In this document: positions 52,403 to 62,941 of the stretch, piece by piece
How the letters are laid out: each line of letters starts with the position of its first letter
How positions within the stretch are numbered: position 1 is the stretch's first letter
NCBI RefSeq assembly: GCF_028389875.1
Contig: NC_084677.1
Location: 7,978,017 to 8,042,016, forward strand
Length of the DNA stretch: 64,000 nt
Source: Rhea pennata
Lineage: Eukaryota; Chordata; Aves; Rheiformes; Rheidae
Direction of reading: 5' to 3'
Translations under genes and position numbers: made by a program
Notes under the pieces: generated by a model
What the model saw: the letters and a program-made list of their open reading frames with translations, nothing else
Databases searched by the model: none
What the model was told of the DNA's origin: nothing

Positions 52403-52411
52403 AGGGGGGGG
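52365..52411. repeat. A(36) followed by a G-rich run
   Basis: Thirty-six adenines, then GGAGGGGGGGG, near the end of the SNN 3' UTR. An A36 tract inside a transcript is a site for internal oligo(dT) priming, so cDNA ends mapped here may be artefacts. Confidence 0.95.
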
Positions 52412-52583
52412 AAGCATCTTTAGGTAAAATGGATAGGTGTTTGCAAGTTAGTGCAATAGTAAAGTGCAGGGTGTGTTTTCCATACTCCTCCTCTATTTAG
52501 ATGCGAGTATTTAGTAAGTTGTTCAACTTATACAAAAATATTTCATTTGATTTTTTTTTTCTAGATCATTTGGGAGAAAAGTC

Positions 52584-52608
52584 TTTATTTACAATGAATT
52601 TCAATAAA
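52584..52608. terminator. Back-to-back poly(A) signals of TXNDC11 (-) and SNN (+)
   Basis: TTTATT at 52584-52589 is AATAAA on the minus strand, about 70 bases past the TXNDC11 stop. AATAAA at 52603-52608 is the plus-strand signal for SNN. Each signal lies before the other in its own direction of transcription, so both mature 3' ends extend through the shared segment. The expected tail-to-tail overlap is roughly 60 bases (about 52565-52625). Confidence 0.7.
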
Positions 52609-52657
52609 ATTTGCATAAATACCTTCCCAATACCTTGTTATTTGACTTTGTTAGCAA

Positions 52658-53288
52658 TCATCCTGTCCTGTTTTCACTACTGTGCTCTGTCTCTATAGTA
52701 TCAATATTATTAATTTTTTTTTCCACTAATGTTGTGGCAGCTGTTGAAACTGATGCATCGTTGTCATCAAAAGGTGTTTGCTCTGATTGAACAGGTTCTT
52801 TAGTTTCATCTTTTAGCTGTAGTTTTCCTTCCTTTGATGCTACCAAGATTCTCAGCAAAGTATTCTCCTTCAGGAGGTTTTCTGATGCATCAGCTAATTC
52901 TTGAAGCTTTTCAGCCATTGCTAGTAATTCTTGATTCTTCTGGTCATATGTGGACTGTAACTGCTCACTGTGGAGCTGCAGGGTTTTGTGCTGCTTTTCC
53001 AGCATATGTTTTTGCTGCTGCAGTCTTTGTTCCTCTCTCCTAGCTTCAGAAAGCTGTTCTTCAAGCTTGTCATGAGCCTGATGTAGGGCACTAATTTCTG
53101 ATCTTAACTTCTGAATTTCTCTCTCTAAGTGGGAGATATGTCCTTGCTGTAACACTGTCTCTTTATGCAGGCATTCTTTGGTACAGAGGTCTGATGAAGA
53201 AGAGAGGCTTGAGTAATGTAAAATAAACTTAAGGAGATTAGGAAGGTTAACTGGAAAGTCTTCAGGGAACTTCACACTCTGCTCCTTC
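52658..53288 (-). CDS. TXNDC11: TXNDC11 terminal coding exon (thioredoxin-fold end, coiled coil and C-terminus)
   Basis: The minus-strand exon starts after a TTTCTAG acceptor (AG = complement of 53290-53289) and completes a split AG|G arginine codon. It runs 209 codons to a TGA at 52660-52658. It opens with KEQSVKFPEDFPVNLPNLLK, the end of the last thioredoxin fold. From about codon 47 (HISHLEREIQKLRSEI) it becomes a heptad-rich E/L/Q coiled coil of about 110 residues that includes ELADASENLLKENTLLRILV. A loosely conserved acidic/serine tail ends in ENRTG. TXNDC11 (EFP1) is an ER membrane-associated thioredoxin-domain protein reported to bind dual oxidase/DUOXA and to act in ER quality control. 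The coiled coil and tail ending match the vertebrate family. The annotated 3' UTR would be only about 90 bases. The methionine-initiated open frame extending to 53368 includes intron sequence and is not the real start. Confidence 0.93.
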
Positions 53289-56200
53289 CTAGAAAGACAC
53301 ATCAAGTTAATATTGCAGCTTTCAGAATTGTAAACAGTGATAATTTTACCTAAGTATCTGCTATCCAACTCAAACTTAGCATCTTATTTTTATACAGAAT
53401 GGCTATCATAGGAGGTAACAAACTTAAAACTTACTTATATAATGAAGATACGGTGCACAGACTACTGTCTCCTTAGGAAACCTACCTGTATCCCAGCTTG
53501 TTTAGGTGCTGTAAGCATCTCTCTGATCTGGGTCAATGGTGGGTTTTTTGTCTACTAAGATTTTTTTTTCTATCAAATTAAGAAACAGATCCTATTCTTA
53601 ACCTATAGTTGGAAAGCTTTTTAATTTTTTTTTTTAATGACTAAACATGAAAGCCTACATGGGAACATCACTGTTGGCCAGGGTGATCAGAATGTATTGG
53701 TATGGGCAAATGTTAACTGTTGAAGTAAAATTTTTTAAGTGTTCTTAACTTTTCTTTCAGATTTCTTAACAATATAGGTAAGGTGAAGTCCAGCTGTATA
53801 AAACTGGGAAACAATTATTTTGAAGCTATACTGCAAGTTATCCCAGAATAAGTAGCTTAATGTGCTCCACCATTAGAAAAGTATTGAAGGTAGTAGAAGA
53901 GGAGTTTGCCTTTAAAACAGTTAAGTGACTTTACTTGGAAGCAAGCACCTCTTCCTGTGCAAAACCAGCCTTTCTACTTGTTCCTCCTGCTGCTTTGTCT
54001 TTATGCTCCTGAGCTCATCGAGGAAGCAAACCAGTCAAATCAGGTGCGTGTTGTTGGTTTGCGTCTGGCTGGCTCCCTGTGTGGTTGTAAATTACTTACG
54101 GATGAATTACACAAGTCAAAAAAAACCCCAAAGGTTATTCTAAAGCAAGACAGACAGGTATAACGTTTAAGGGCTCAAAGTGTGCTGCTGCTGCTTCTAT
54201 AGAGTAATTACCATGGATAACACTCATGTCCCCACATTTGTGAAACTGTTTCCAAATTGCTTACACTGTGCAGCTGAAACACAGAAATTTTTCTGACCTA
54301 TCAGATATAATTTCCTTAAAAATGCTGTATGTGAAATCCAATTTATTAACATATATAATAATCACATTATATTTACTTCAATTATTGAGAACTACTTACT
54401 GTACTTCAGGAAGAAATCACATTTTATCAATAGTTCAAGAACCTGGGTCAGATGGGGCATGATTATTTTTCTTCCCTTGTAGATTTCTAGTGATCAACTG
54501 TAATACCTGTAGTTACCATGAGCAGCTTCTCAACTGATACTCATTTTAGCATCAAAAGTAAATGAATCATGATGATTTTGGCAAAAATATAGTCTATACT
54601 AAGAGAAAATTGACTGCTTATATAATGGTAGTATTTTACTATATCATCATCCATTGTTTATTGACTTAAAGCATTTCTGAGCATCCTGTGCTTAAGTGCT
54701 ATTAAAAAGCAAAACCAAACAAAAGAATTAAGAGTATGAGATGGGGAGAACAGTGTAAGTACAACAGAGTCAATTTGCAAAAATTGTCTCATAAGGCATA
54801 TGAATAAGGGGTTCACCTGGACTGTACAGGAAGCCTTAATATAAAGCACCTTTATATCCAAAATTAATGTATGACTACTCTAGCAGAGATACTAATACTA
54901 CATAAACTATCAAAAACTAATTTTGTTGATTACCCAGATGCAGCAAAATATAAAACAGACTGGACAGAAAGAGCAAGAGAGGAACAGTGACTAGAGATAA
55001 GATACCTTTGCGAAACCAAATAGTGGATTACAAAAACAATGTTACCAAAGAGTCAGCTGCTCCAGAGAGGGGACTAGAGCTGCTTATTAAAACAGACCAA
55101 AGCAAAATGAGTATCTGAAAAGAAATGGAAAACACAGGTCTATGTAGCAATTGGGAAGATGGCAAGTATCAGAGGAAGCTTCATTTCCATGAATTGTTTA
55201 ATACCCTAAAACCTATTTCAGCTATGCCTTAAAATAATTTAGAAAAACGTTTAAAATATAATACACCCGATTTGTAAGAGCCACACAGTCATTTATTCAT
55301 GACCCTCATGCTGTCACCTACAGCGCATGAGCAACTGCTGACCCAAAGTCAGACGTGCTGGGGAATCACAGGAGGATGTCCACCCTGTGCCATTAACCGT
55401 AAAACAAAATCCCTCAAGCTGGAACTGGCCCAAGCTGTTATGGGGGTCTTAGTATTGAAGACTGTAGCTCTTGGTAAGCAAAGAGTGTAAGTCACACTGA
55501 CTTTATGTATCCAGGGGCTCATCCTGGAACTGTGCTCCAGCCAAGCTGTGCTCAGCTAACCCAGGGAATGGTTTTCAGGGAGGGAACAGAGAAAGGACGG
55601 GAACTGAGCTGGAAGAATGGGTAGAGGGAACCTGATCTGCGAGGCTGATTTGCAGGGATTATTGCATGCTGGAGGAGGGGGAAGAAAGATGAATAGTTGC
55701 AAGAGAGAACTGATATAAATCAAATTATTTCTGTACACACTTTAAAACATGAATTTAGGATTCTAAAACTTAAGACACAGGTTTAAACATTGTGTGTTGT
55801 TGGACAGCACTGTTAAGTACCAATACCTCAAATTACACCTTTGCAGATGATGGAAAGTTCTCCAAGGAGAAGGGTGGAAATCAGCATGTTCATTTAATAT
55901 TATAAAGACAAAGGTATCTGTAACACTGCTTGTTTTAATTTCCTCTCTATAAGCTGTAAAACAGCTTAAGATTGAGTTAATTAAGGAAGAACAAACATAC
56001 TGGCTCTGGTGCCTGGCACACACTGACTGCATGGTTAGCATCGGGAGCCAAGAGACTCCTGAACTCAAATATTGATTTTTTTTTAAAAAAAAAACAATCT
56101 GTTGAGCATTTATAAATTCAATTTTAATGGCTTTAACTTGGTCAAGTGTGGATGAATTTTCATGAGTACAGTAAGAAGCTCCTGTTCATCATACAAAGTA

Positions 56201-59200
56201 GGAATTGCACAACTACAAGGTATACTATAATATCTTCTAGAACAACTGTTAAAAGATTTTACCATTTGATTTCTTTTTCTCCACAGAAACAACTAAACAA
56301 TTTTGGTTGAAGTTTTCCCAAAATGTATTCAGCCTGAGATGGATACTGGGGCTGTAACGCTGCAGCTTATATAAAGAAAATTTGACAGTTTTAAGCTTTA
56401 AGAAAGGTCCTCTAATGAGAAGTGGTAAGCTACCTTTTTAATAGATGATGTTAACAGCAGTGCTAATGAATTTCAGTCTCACTATGGAATATTTGTGACC
56501 ACTAGAAATCCAAAACAAACTAAATCCAAACAGACTAAATTCTTCAACATAACCTCTGCTGACATATAAGGGCAGTTTTTAGTTTCATGCTATTCCTTTA
56601 AGAAAGCTGCTAGAAGAAATGTTGATTATAAATTTACTCTCAACTCAAAATATGATTTTGAGGAAAATAGAAAAAAATTCTGACTCCTGTTTGAGAAGAA
56701 AAAAAAATCTGAAGAGCATGAAATACAAAAGAAGAGAAATAAATCCTCTTTTTTGTCTCAGGGGGTAATACTCCAGAGACTTTTTAAGCAACAAGTTTAG
56801 AAAATGATGCTGCAGGAAATTTGTCAGAATAGTAATAGGAAAGAACAACATAACAGTAATAATAGGAAGAAAATAATCTAACCTATATATCCTGAAGTTC
56901 AGGCAATATACAAAAATATTTCACTGTGAGAAAAATAAGAACAGTATAAATCATCAACAAACAAAGTAGAGAAGATATCTTTAAGTATTTTGTGTCACGT
57001 ATTTTTTAGTTTTGGACACAGAATAAGTGTTTATCACTGTTACACTTAAGTGTTGGGGAAACAATGTTGTCGTATCTTTATTCTCCTGCACTGCTAATCC
57101 TGTTCATAGTCAGTGACACAGAATGCCTTTTGGTAAAGTTATTTTTAGTCCAGAATCTTATCAGCAAACTAAATTAAAGCTATAAAACCTTCATATGTAT
57201 AAAAAAACATATATATAAAACCTCTTCAGCGCCTTTCTGAAAATAATCATGGCCATCAGAATTTCTAAGAGCTGAAGTTTTGGGTTGACTTTTCATACTA
57301 TGTTCTTTAAACTTACTTACTAAAACTGCTGATCAATCTTCTCTATATATTTCCACGTACTTCCACATACTTAGAAATTTAAATGTTAGTTTGCTGCTAT
57401 GAAGTTAACTCTTCCATTAAGTAGAAATTTAGATTTGATTTTCCTTTTGATTTTAATTAGAGGTACTTTTTTATGCCTACCTATATGCTCACTCTGAAAT
57501 GAGTAAGTGTAAATATTTTTTTCCCTGAACGTCTGGATCCTTGACTCTTTCTGAATATAGTGGAAAAAATTAAAAAATTTGTAAAGTGAGAGGCTGTTTT
57601 ACAGTTTGTCAAACATCTGAAAATGTGTATCTTCACAAACCCAGAAAAATTAGGATCAGATAGTACTTAAGTACAACTTACTTATCTCTTAGGAGTTACA
57701 GAGCTCATACTACTGTATATGCATATGATCAGAGAGAGAATTTTTCTGCGTTTTGCATACAGTTTCTCTTCAACAACACACAGGTCTTGTTTTATTGCTA
57801 ATCTCTTTTAGATATTTTGCTATGTAGGTGTTAAACTGCTACTAAGACTTCATTTGTTTACTGTTCTGAAGAAACACGCAATGCTTCTGGAGTGCCAGTA
57901 AATGCACTGTTACTTTTCTCTTTTGAAAGGTCAAAGACTGGTTACTGAGTCAGAATGAAAAACAAAACACTTCAGCAATACACATATTATTCCCGTGATG
58001 TAATTACAGAATGGTTGAGGTTGGAAGGGGCCTCTGGAGATCATCTAGTCCAAGCCCCTTGCTCAAGCAGGGTCACCTAGAGTATGTTGGACAGCCCTCT
58101 TTTCTCCCCATTCCTGGACGTGACAGCTTGCTAATGTTAATAACTGAAAGCTGAAGAAAAAAAACCTATAATATTTACAAAAGCAATGCTCTAAAAATTT
58201 TTTATTATTGCCAAAAATTTAGCTGATAGCATTAAGGACACTAGTGACAGATAACGTGTATGTGCTACTTCAATAAAAATTATTGAGAACTTTGAAAAAA
58301 ATGTATTTATGCTGAAGTATTCTGTGAAATAGTGTTTTTTTCTTTAAGAAAAAAATAAGGTACTTCAATAACCATGGTGTTAGCCTACACACAAAGTTCT
58401 TACATGAAATAGCTTTGTTTTCAAGCATGGCTTCACTTCAGCATTTTAGCACAGCACTTGACATATTCAATCTAAAATAAATCTTGTGTTTAAAAACACT
58501 GCAGTAGAACAGCTCAGTAAGATGATTAAAGTTTGCAACAGGTTTTGCACTTTGACTCATCACAAGCAAGACAACAACCTTCCTTCAAATAAGTTTTATT
58601 TCTGATTTTCACAATGTTTTAAGTATATCTTGCTATATTTCACATTTGTGCTTCAACTACCTTTTTTCACTCCATCTCATTCTCTTTCTACTTGATCACA
58701 TAGTAATATGCATAATATCCTATCTCCTTGTTTTTGCTTCGTATTTTTTTATAGATGGCAACACAGTGATGTCACCTAACAAGACTAATGACATCACAAA
58801 GCAGGGGAAAAAAAGAAAATAATTCTATATCCCCATTTTATCAGGAAAGAAAATATCTCTTATGTACATTTATGTATATTTTATACATTCAAATTGACTT
58901 TAGTATAAAACTTCTTTCTATATAACATCATGACATAGCTGACATTAAAGGACTGTTTCCTCTATTGTGTATTCCATTTTCTTATTTACTCAACACAGAG
59001 CATGAGCTATCTCTGTAGGTAGCGCCATTTCTACACTCTATAAAACAGTTGTAGAATTAGAGATTTTGGTATAAAAAGTTAGCGTACCCTTTAGAAAGCT
59101 TATAAAGGCCAAAAATTGGATCACTGCCCCATTAAACTAGTTCTTTGCCGATCTGCATAGAACACAGAACTGTTCCATCAGCAGAGACCCTGCTGTGCAG

Positions 59201-59931
59201 AACATGGGTACAGCTACACATACATACATTCCCCCCAGAAGTTCAACTTCAATACAGTGAGAAAAACAATCCGAGAGAAATTCAACTTGACGAAGGAATG
59301 CTCAAAAGTCCCTCTAAACATATTACATTATACCACAGAGCTCCTTTAGCTCTCAGATTCTTTACTTATATTCTTTTAATTCTAACCCTTTTTTTAAAAA
59401 AACAATCACAATCTACATGCTCACCAAAATACTAGGGTTGTTAGACTTTATTCTTTTAAAAGAGATTAAGCTTGAGCTAGTTTACTTACTCTTGTATGTG
59501 CTTTCTTTTTAATTAAAAATGCAGTAGAAAATCCTTGCATTTTACTGCAAGAATCCATTATATTATTCTCTTGAGATCTCTCTTGGTTTATCCAACTGGA
59601 AGATGTTACGTAAGTAAGTTTCCCCTCCAGAAATCACTCATTCATTTGTCTGGACAAGGTCAAAATAAGTATTCTAACGACAACCATAAGAATTTAACTA
59701 AAGAATAAAGTTAGTAATGCTGCTGTTCATAAATAAAGATTTGCAAACAATTAAATAATGACTTATTTACATACTATTACCTATCCATTTTTTTAATGTA
59801 TTAAGTAATAATGCATACATGGAAATGAATTATTGTTTGGCTTTTTTATTTATTAAGGTGTACAATCAGATTAAATTTTATAACTTGGCAAAATGAAAGT
59901 AAAAGATCCATAGAGAAAAGAATTACATTAC
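53289..59931 (-). other. TXNDC11: TXNDC11 last intron
   Basis: A 6.6-kb intron (donor GTAATG at 59931, acceptor TTTCTAG at 53289). It contains a short CR1 fragment at 58006-58095 and otherwise AT-rich sequence with chance open frames only. Confidence 0.8.
58006..58095 (-). mobile_element. CR1 LINE 3'-end fragment
   Basis: About 90 bases of CR1 3' end in inverse orientation to the plus strand: ACAGAATGGTTGAGG, then GGTTGGAAGGGGCC, GATCATCTAGTCCAAGCCCC and GCTCAAGCAGGGTCACCTAGAG. Similarity ends abruptly around 58095. It lies in the same transcriptional sense as TXNDC11, within its last intron. Confidence 0.9.
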
Positions 59932-60012
59932 CTCTGGTGAGGAAAAAATAAAATGGTTGGAAGGCGGTCTGTCATAAATTCCCACGGAAGGTCATTTCGA
60001 GTAGTATCAATT
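59932..60012 (-). CDS. TXNDC11: TXNDC11 penultimate coding exon (thioredoxin fold, cis-proline region)
   Basis: An 81-base exon bounded by CTTGACAG (acceptor, exon begins 60012) and CCAGAG|GTAATG (exon ends 59932). Reading frame: one leading base, 26 codons and two trailing bases, joining phase-correctly to exons on both sides. It encodes [12 protein letters not shown], then [10 protein letters not shown], the strand and cis-proline loop of the thioredoxin fold that follows the active-site exon. The vertebrate protein has nearly the same words here ([19 protein letters not shown]), with substitutions at the exon end. Without splice-site reading the exon is too short to be noticed. Confidence 0.93.
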
Positions 60013-61111
60013 CTGTCAAGAAAAAACACACTGATAAAGAGAACAAGCAGATGAACACACTGTATTTTCTTCTAAAACACCATTTTGGGGATTGGCTAAT
60101 TTCTATTCATTAATTTGTTTCTCAGTACAAATTCATGAATATTTTCCTCTAAGCAACTAGTTTTAGGAATAAATTACTTTGCTGCTTCTTCCAAGGACTG
60201 GCATATTCTTCAAAGAAAAATTTTTGCTAAAGCTCTACATACAAAAGAACACAACACAATGAAACAACTCTTCATTTAATGTTTTTCTCCCTTTAAATTT
60301 TTCTTTGCCTTTTTAATAATAAAATACTTACAATTAAGAAAATTTCATTTGTAATCATAAAAAAATCACAGTAATGTGTTAAGTTACGACAGATAACACT
60401 GCAATAAAAATAATGAAGCAAATGAGAGAAGTTCCAAATCAGGACAGAACGCGTATATATTTGGGAGTACCATTACATCTATGAGATTAAGGCAGCAATT
60501 ATAAACAGGTAATAAACTCCAGATTTAGATTTTTTTTTCCATATATGTGGTGCTGCCCCCTGGGGTGGATTCCAGTCGGAATGAAACAAAAAGGATTAGA
60601 TCAGAGCAGAGGTTGCAGATATTGATGTATTATCAAATATATGAGCAAGAATGTTAAAGCTGCATTGAAACATGAAAAATACTGGAAATACTAAACAAAA
60701 ATATGTCTTAAGCACCAAATAATACACCATACACTATTTCTCAACTAATGCAATATAATAGGATATAGTTCTTTTCTACCAATTATCAGGGAGAGAGGTA
60801 AAATTGATGCTCTGCTATTATCTGTATTTTATTGATTCACTTTCTGAAACTAGGTATGAAACTGCAAGTGTAATTGCACTGAATAAAAATCTGTTTTAAT
60901 TAAATTAGAAAACTACTGCAGTGAATCTGAAAACCACCAAATTTACGTAGAATAATACATAAAATAATTCATTCAAAGAAAAATGAAACAGATTACATTC
61001 ACATCAAGTATTGCATATTTGCAGAGAGAAAAAAGGTAATTATTTTCTACATTTTCAGTCTCAAGTATATGATTCTAGAGAGACAACCTTTTTTTTTTTT
61101 TTTTTCTTTAC

Positions 61112-61221
61112 CTTGCCACAGTGAAATTATCTGCAGGCAAAAGCCGAGCAAGCTGAATGAAGATGTGATTAAGAGAAGCACAGAATCCACACCATTGTGC
61201 ATAATAAAGCAGCAAAACATT
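61112..61221 (-). CDS. TXNDC11: TXNDC11 coding exon with the thioredoxin C-G-F-C active site
   Basis: A 110-base exon (acceptor CTTCTAG, exon begins 61221; donor GCAAG|GTAAAG, exon ends 61112). It is 36 codons plus two bases, starting in phase 0. It encodes [14 protein letters not shown], then [14 protein letters not shown] and DNFTVA. W-C-G-F-C is the redox-active motif of the C-terminal thioredoxin domain, and the preceding LLLYYA is its central beta strand. The two cysteines are intact, so oxidoreductase chemistry is possible. The neighbouring poly(T) tract (61089-61105) lies just inside the downstream intron. Confidence 0.95.
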
Positions 61222-62416
61222 CTAGAAGATAAAACCAGAGAAGAGTTTGATTACCTACAATAGTTAATCTGCACTAAAGAATGACTAGTCTTCACAACAG
61301 CAAAATTATTTTGAATTATTTAAAATTAAAAGGAAACTATATCATAATGTTAATATACTTTATAAACTATTTACTGATGCCCACTGTCTCCTGAACCAAA
61401 ACCCAAAAGCTCTCAGGGAATTCACTTTCTGGGAAGAAAAAGACAAAATGAAGAGGATTATTTAGTTCCCTTTTAATGAAAATGCACCACTAGACTTTCT
61501 TAAATGTCTCATAATTATTCTACTTGAGCAACTGCATACCTGATATAGAAAAAAATTCAATGATCAGCCCTAAAAGTGTGTTGTTCTCCTGCAACTAGCA
61601 ATGCAGGCATCAGGGGTGCTAGAAACCAAATTCTGCATGTGTCCAAGTTCACTGAATCATCACAGCAGCCAATGGATATTGGTCCTGACTCTATTATATC
61701 TTTAAGGAATCAGTAATTTAATCACCTTTCAGTATGACATCGTATATAAAATAATTTTATGACACGCAATAAGAAAACTTTTAACCCTGAGATTTTTTTG
61801 TTTTTGTATGGTTTCAAATATTACTTTAATTTTATAAACTTTCATTTTTTCTGTATTATGTCTACTTTGCAATCACCTTTGCAAATAAACTTTAAAAAGT
61901 TTATTTTAAAAAGAAACTGTAGTATATAAAAAACAAAATAAAACAAAAAAGTTGTGGCATGTTTATTTTCTTTGAGGTTGGGGCCCAGAAACTAGAACGT
62001 TCTTCAATACTAATCTCAAGCCCTATGTATTTACAATGTGTTCCTGCCATCCTGGAAAAGAGGAAAGGGGTGAGGGGAGGAAGCAAATGATACTTCTTCA
62101 TTACTTTTCCTTTTTTATATCTGTATTTCTAACACATAGCAAAAATGAAAATGACCAAACTGAGCTGTGGCAAAGATTTGCCAGGAAATCAGTTGCACTG
62201 ACTCCTGGATGGTTCTACTACCACCTTTTACAGATTCACTTAAGATCACACTATTTGAATTGCATTTATAGACAAATATTCTTGAATTGTTACAAAGTAA
62301 CATATATTTTTGTTTTACAAATAAGAACAAGCACATCAATGTAAAAAAGAATGAAATTCATTCCTCCAAAGTGCAAAGAATGATTTGCAAGGAAGATTGT
62401 CAGTAATGATTTGTAC

Positions 62417-62562
62417 CTTTTCATTCAAAAACACAATATCATGGAAGGTATTAGTAGTCACTTCAGTGATTATGCGTTGTGCATGAAAATGGACTGAAGA
62501 GTCATCAACTAGATGCCTTTTCAAGGGACTGTAGAGAATGCTGAAATTTTTTATGAAGTTCT
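62417..62562 (-). CDS. TXNDC11: TXNDC11 coding exon upstream of the active-site exon
   Basis: A 146-base exon: acceptor CATTTCAG, exon begins 62562 with the last two bases of a GAG codon; donor GAAAAG|GTACAA, exon ends 62417 in phase 0. It encodes NFIKNFSILYSPLKRHLV, then IITEVTTNTFHDIVFLNEK, which matches the vertebrate protein's segment leading into the last thioredoxin domain (ENFIRNFSVLYSPLKRHL, LITEVTTDTFWEVV). The middle (DDSSVHFHAQR) is less conserved. The open frame continuing left of 62417 is intron read-through. Confidence 0.92.
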
Positions 62563-62859
62563 CTGAAATGAAATGATACATTACAAAGTTATTTAAGTTT
62601 CACAACAACAGTTTCCATTTTGGATTTCAGAAGAATTTGAGAGAAAACAAAACAAATTCAAATCTGGTTTCAAATCATAAATTTATTTCTGACCATTTCC
62701 TATCAACTTGTAAGTAACCACCACTTCTGTGGAAACAATACGAAATTTCAATTGCCTGCTGCAATCTTCTCTTCACTTGCCTTACTACTTTTTTGCTTCT
62801 ATTACTATTCTGTAATTACTGCAATAATAATTCCTTTGCATCCTAATCTAAACACATAC

Positions 62860-62941
62860 CTGCTAAGTCATAAATAGGATCTTCACCCTGTCTTTTACTT
62901 TCCACATTGCATTCAAACATATGCTCTTTATCTTGAAGGCT
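62860..62941 (-). CDS. TXNDC11: Probable TXNDC11 coding exon (fifth from the 3' end)
   Basis: On the minus strand an acceptor-like TTATTAG precedes SLQDKEHMFECNVESKRQGE, then DPIYDLA, and a consensus donor GCAG|GTATGT (exon ends 62860). The single trailing base G joins the AG at the start of the next exon to make GAG (E), giving DLA-E-NFIKNF in frame. The donor and phase are convincing. The acceptor has a poor pyrimidine tract, so the start could be 62941 or 62939. I do not recall the homologous segment well enough to confirm residue by residue. Confidence 0.68.

Larger units (their letters stand above)
49711..52625 (+). other. SNN: SNN exon 2 (end of 5' UTR, entire CDS, long 3' UTR)
   Basis: It begins after the CAG acceptor at 49710. 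It carries 75 bases of leader with two minute upstream open frames, the whole coding region, then about 2.6 kb of 3' UTR. The first canonical AATAAA after the stop is at 52603-52608, so cleavage is expected near 52620-52630. Vertebrate SNN transcripts are known for an unusually long 3' UTR relative to the coding region, which fits. The 3' UTR includes an A(36)/G-rich tract at 52365-52411. Confidence 0.7.
50050..52625 (+). other. SNN: SNN 3' UTR
   Basis: About 2.6 kb between the stop codon and the first canonical poly(A) signal. The plus-strand open frames inside it (for example 50665-50943 and 51824-52111) have no protein character. No recognisable retroposon interrupts it. The right end crosses into the 3' end of TXNDC11 on the other strand. 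Confidence 0.65.

Noticed and set aside
52658..53368. A 236-codon protein starting at the methionine at 53368
   Set aside because: The first 27 codons are intron. A TTTCTAG acceptor at 53289 and the phase match to the exon at 59932 show this is the last exon of TXNDC11.
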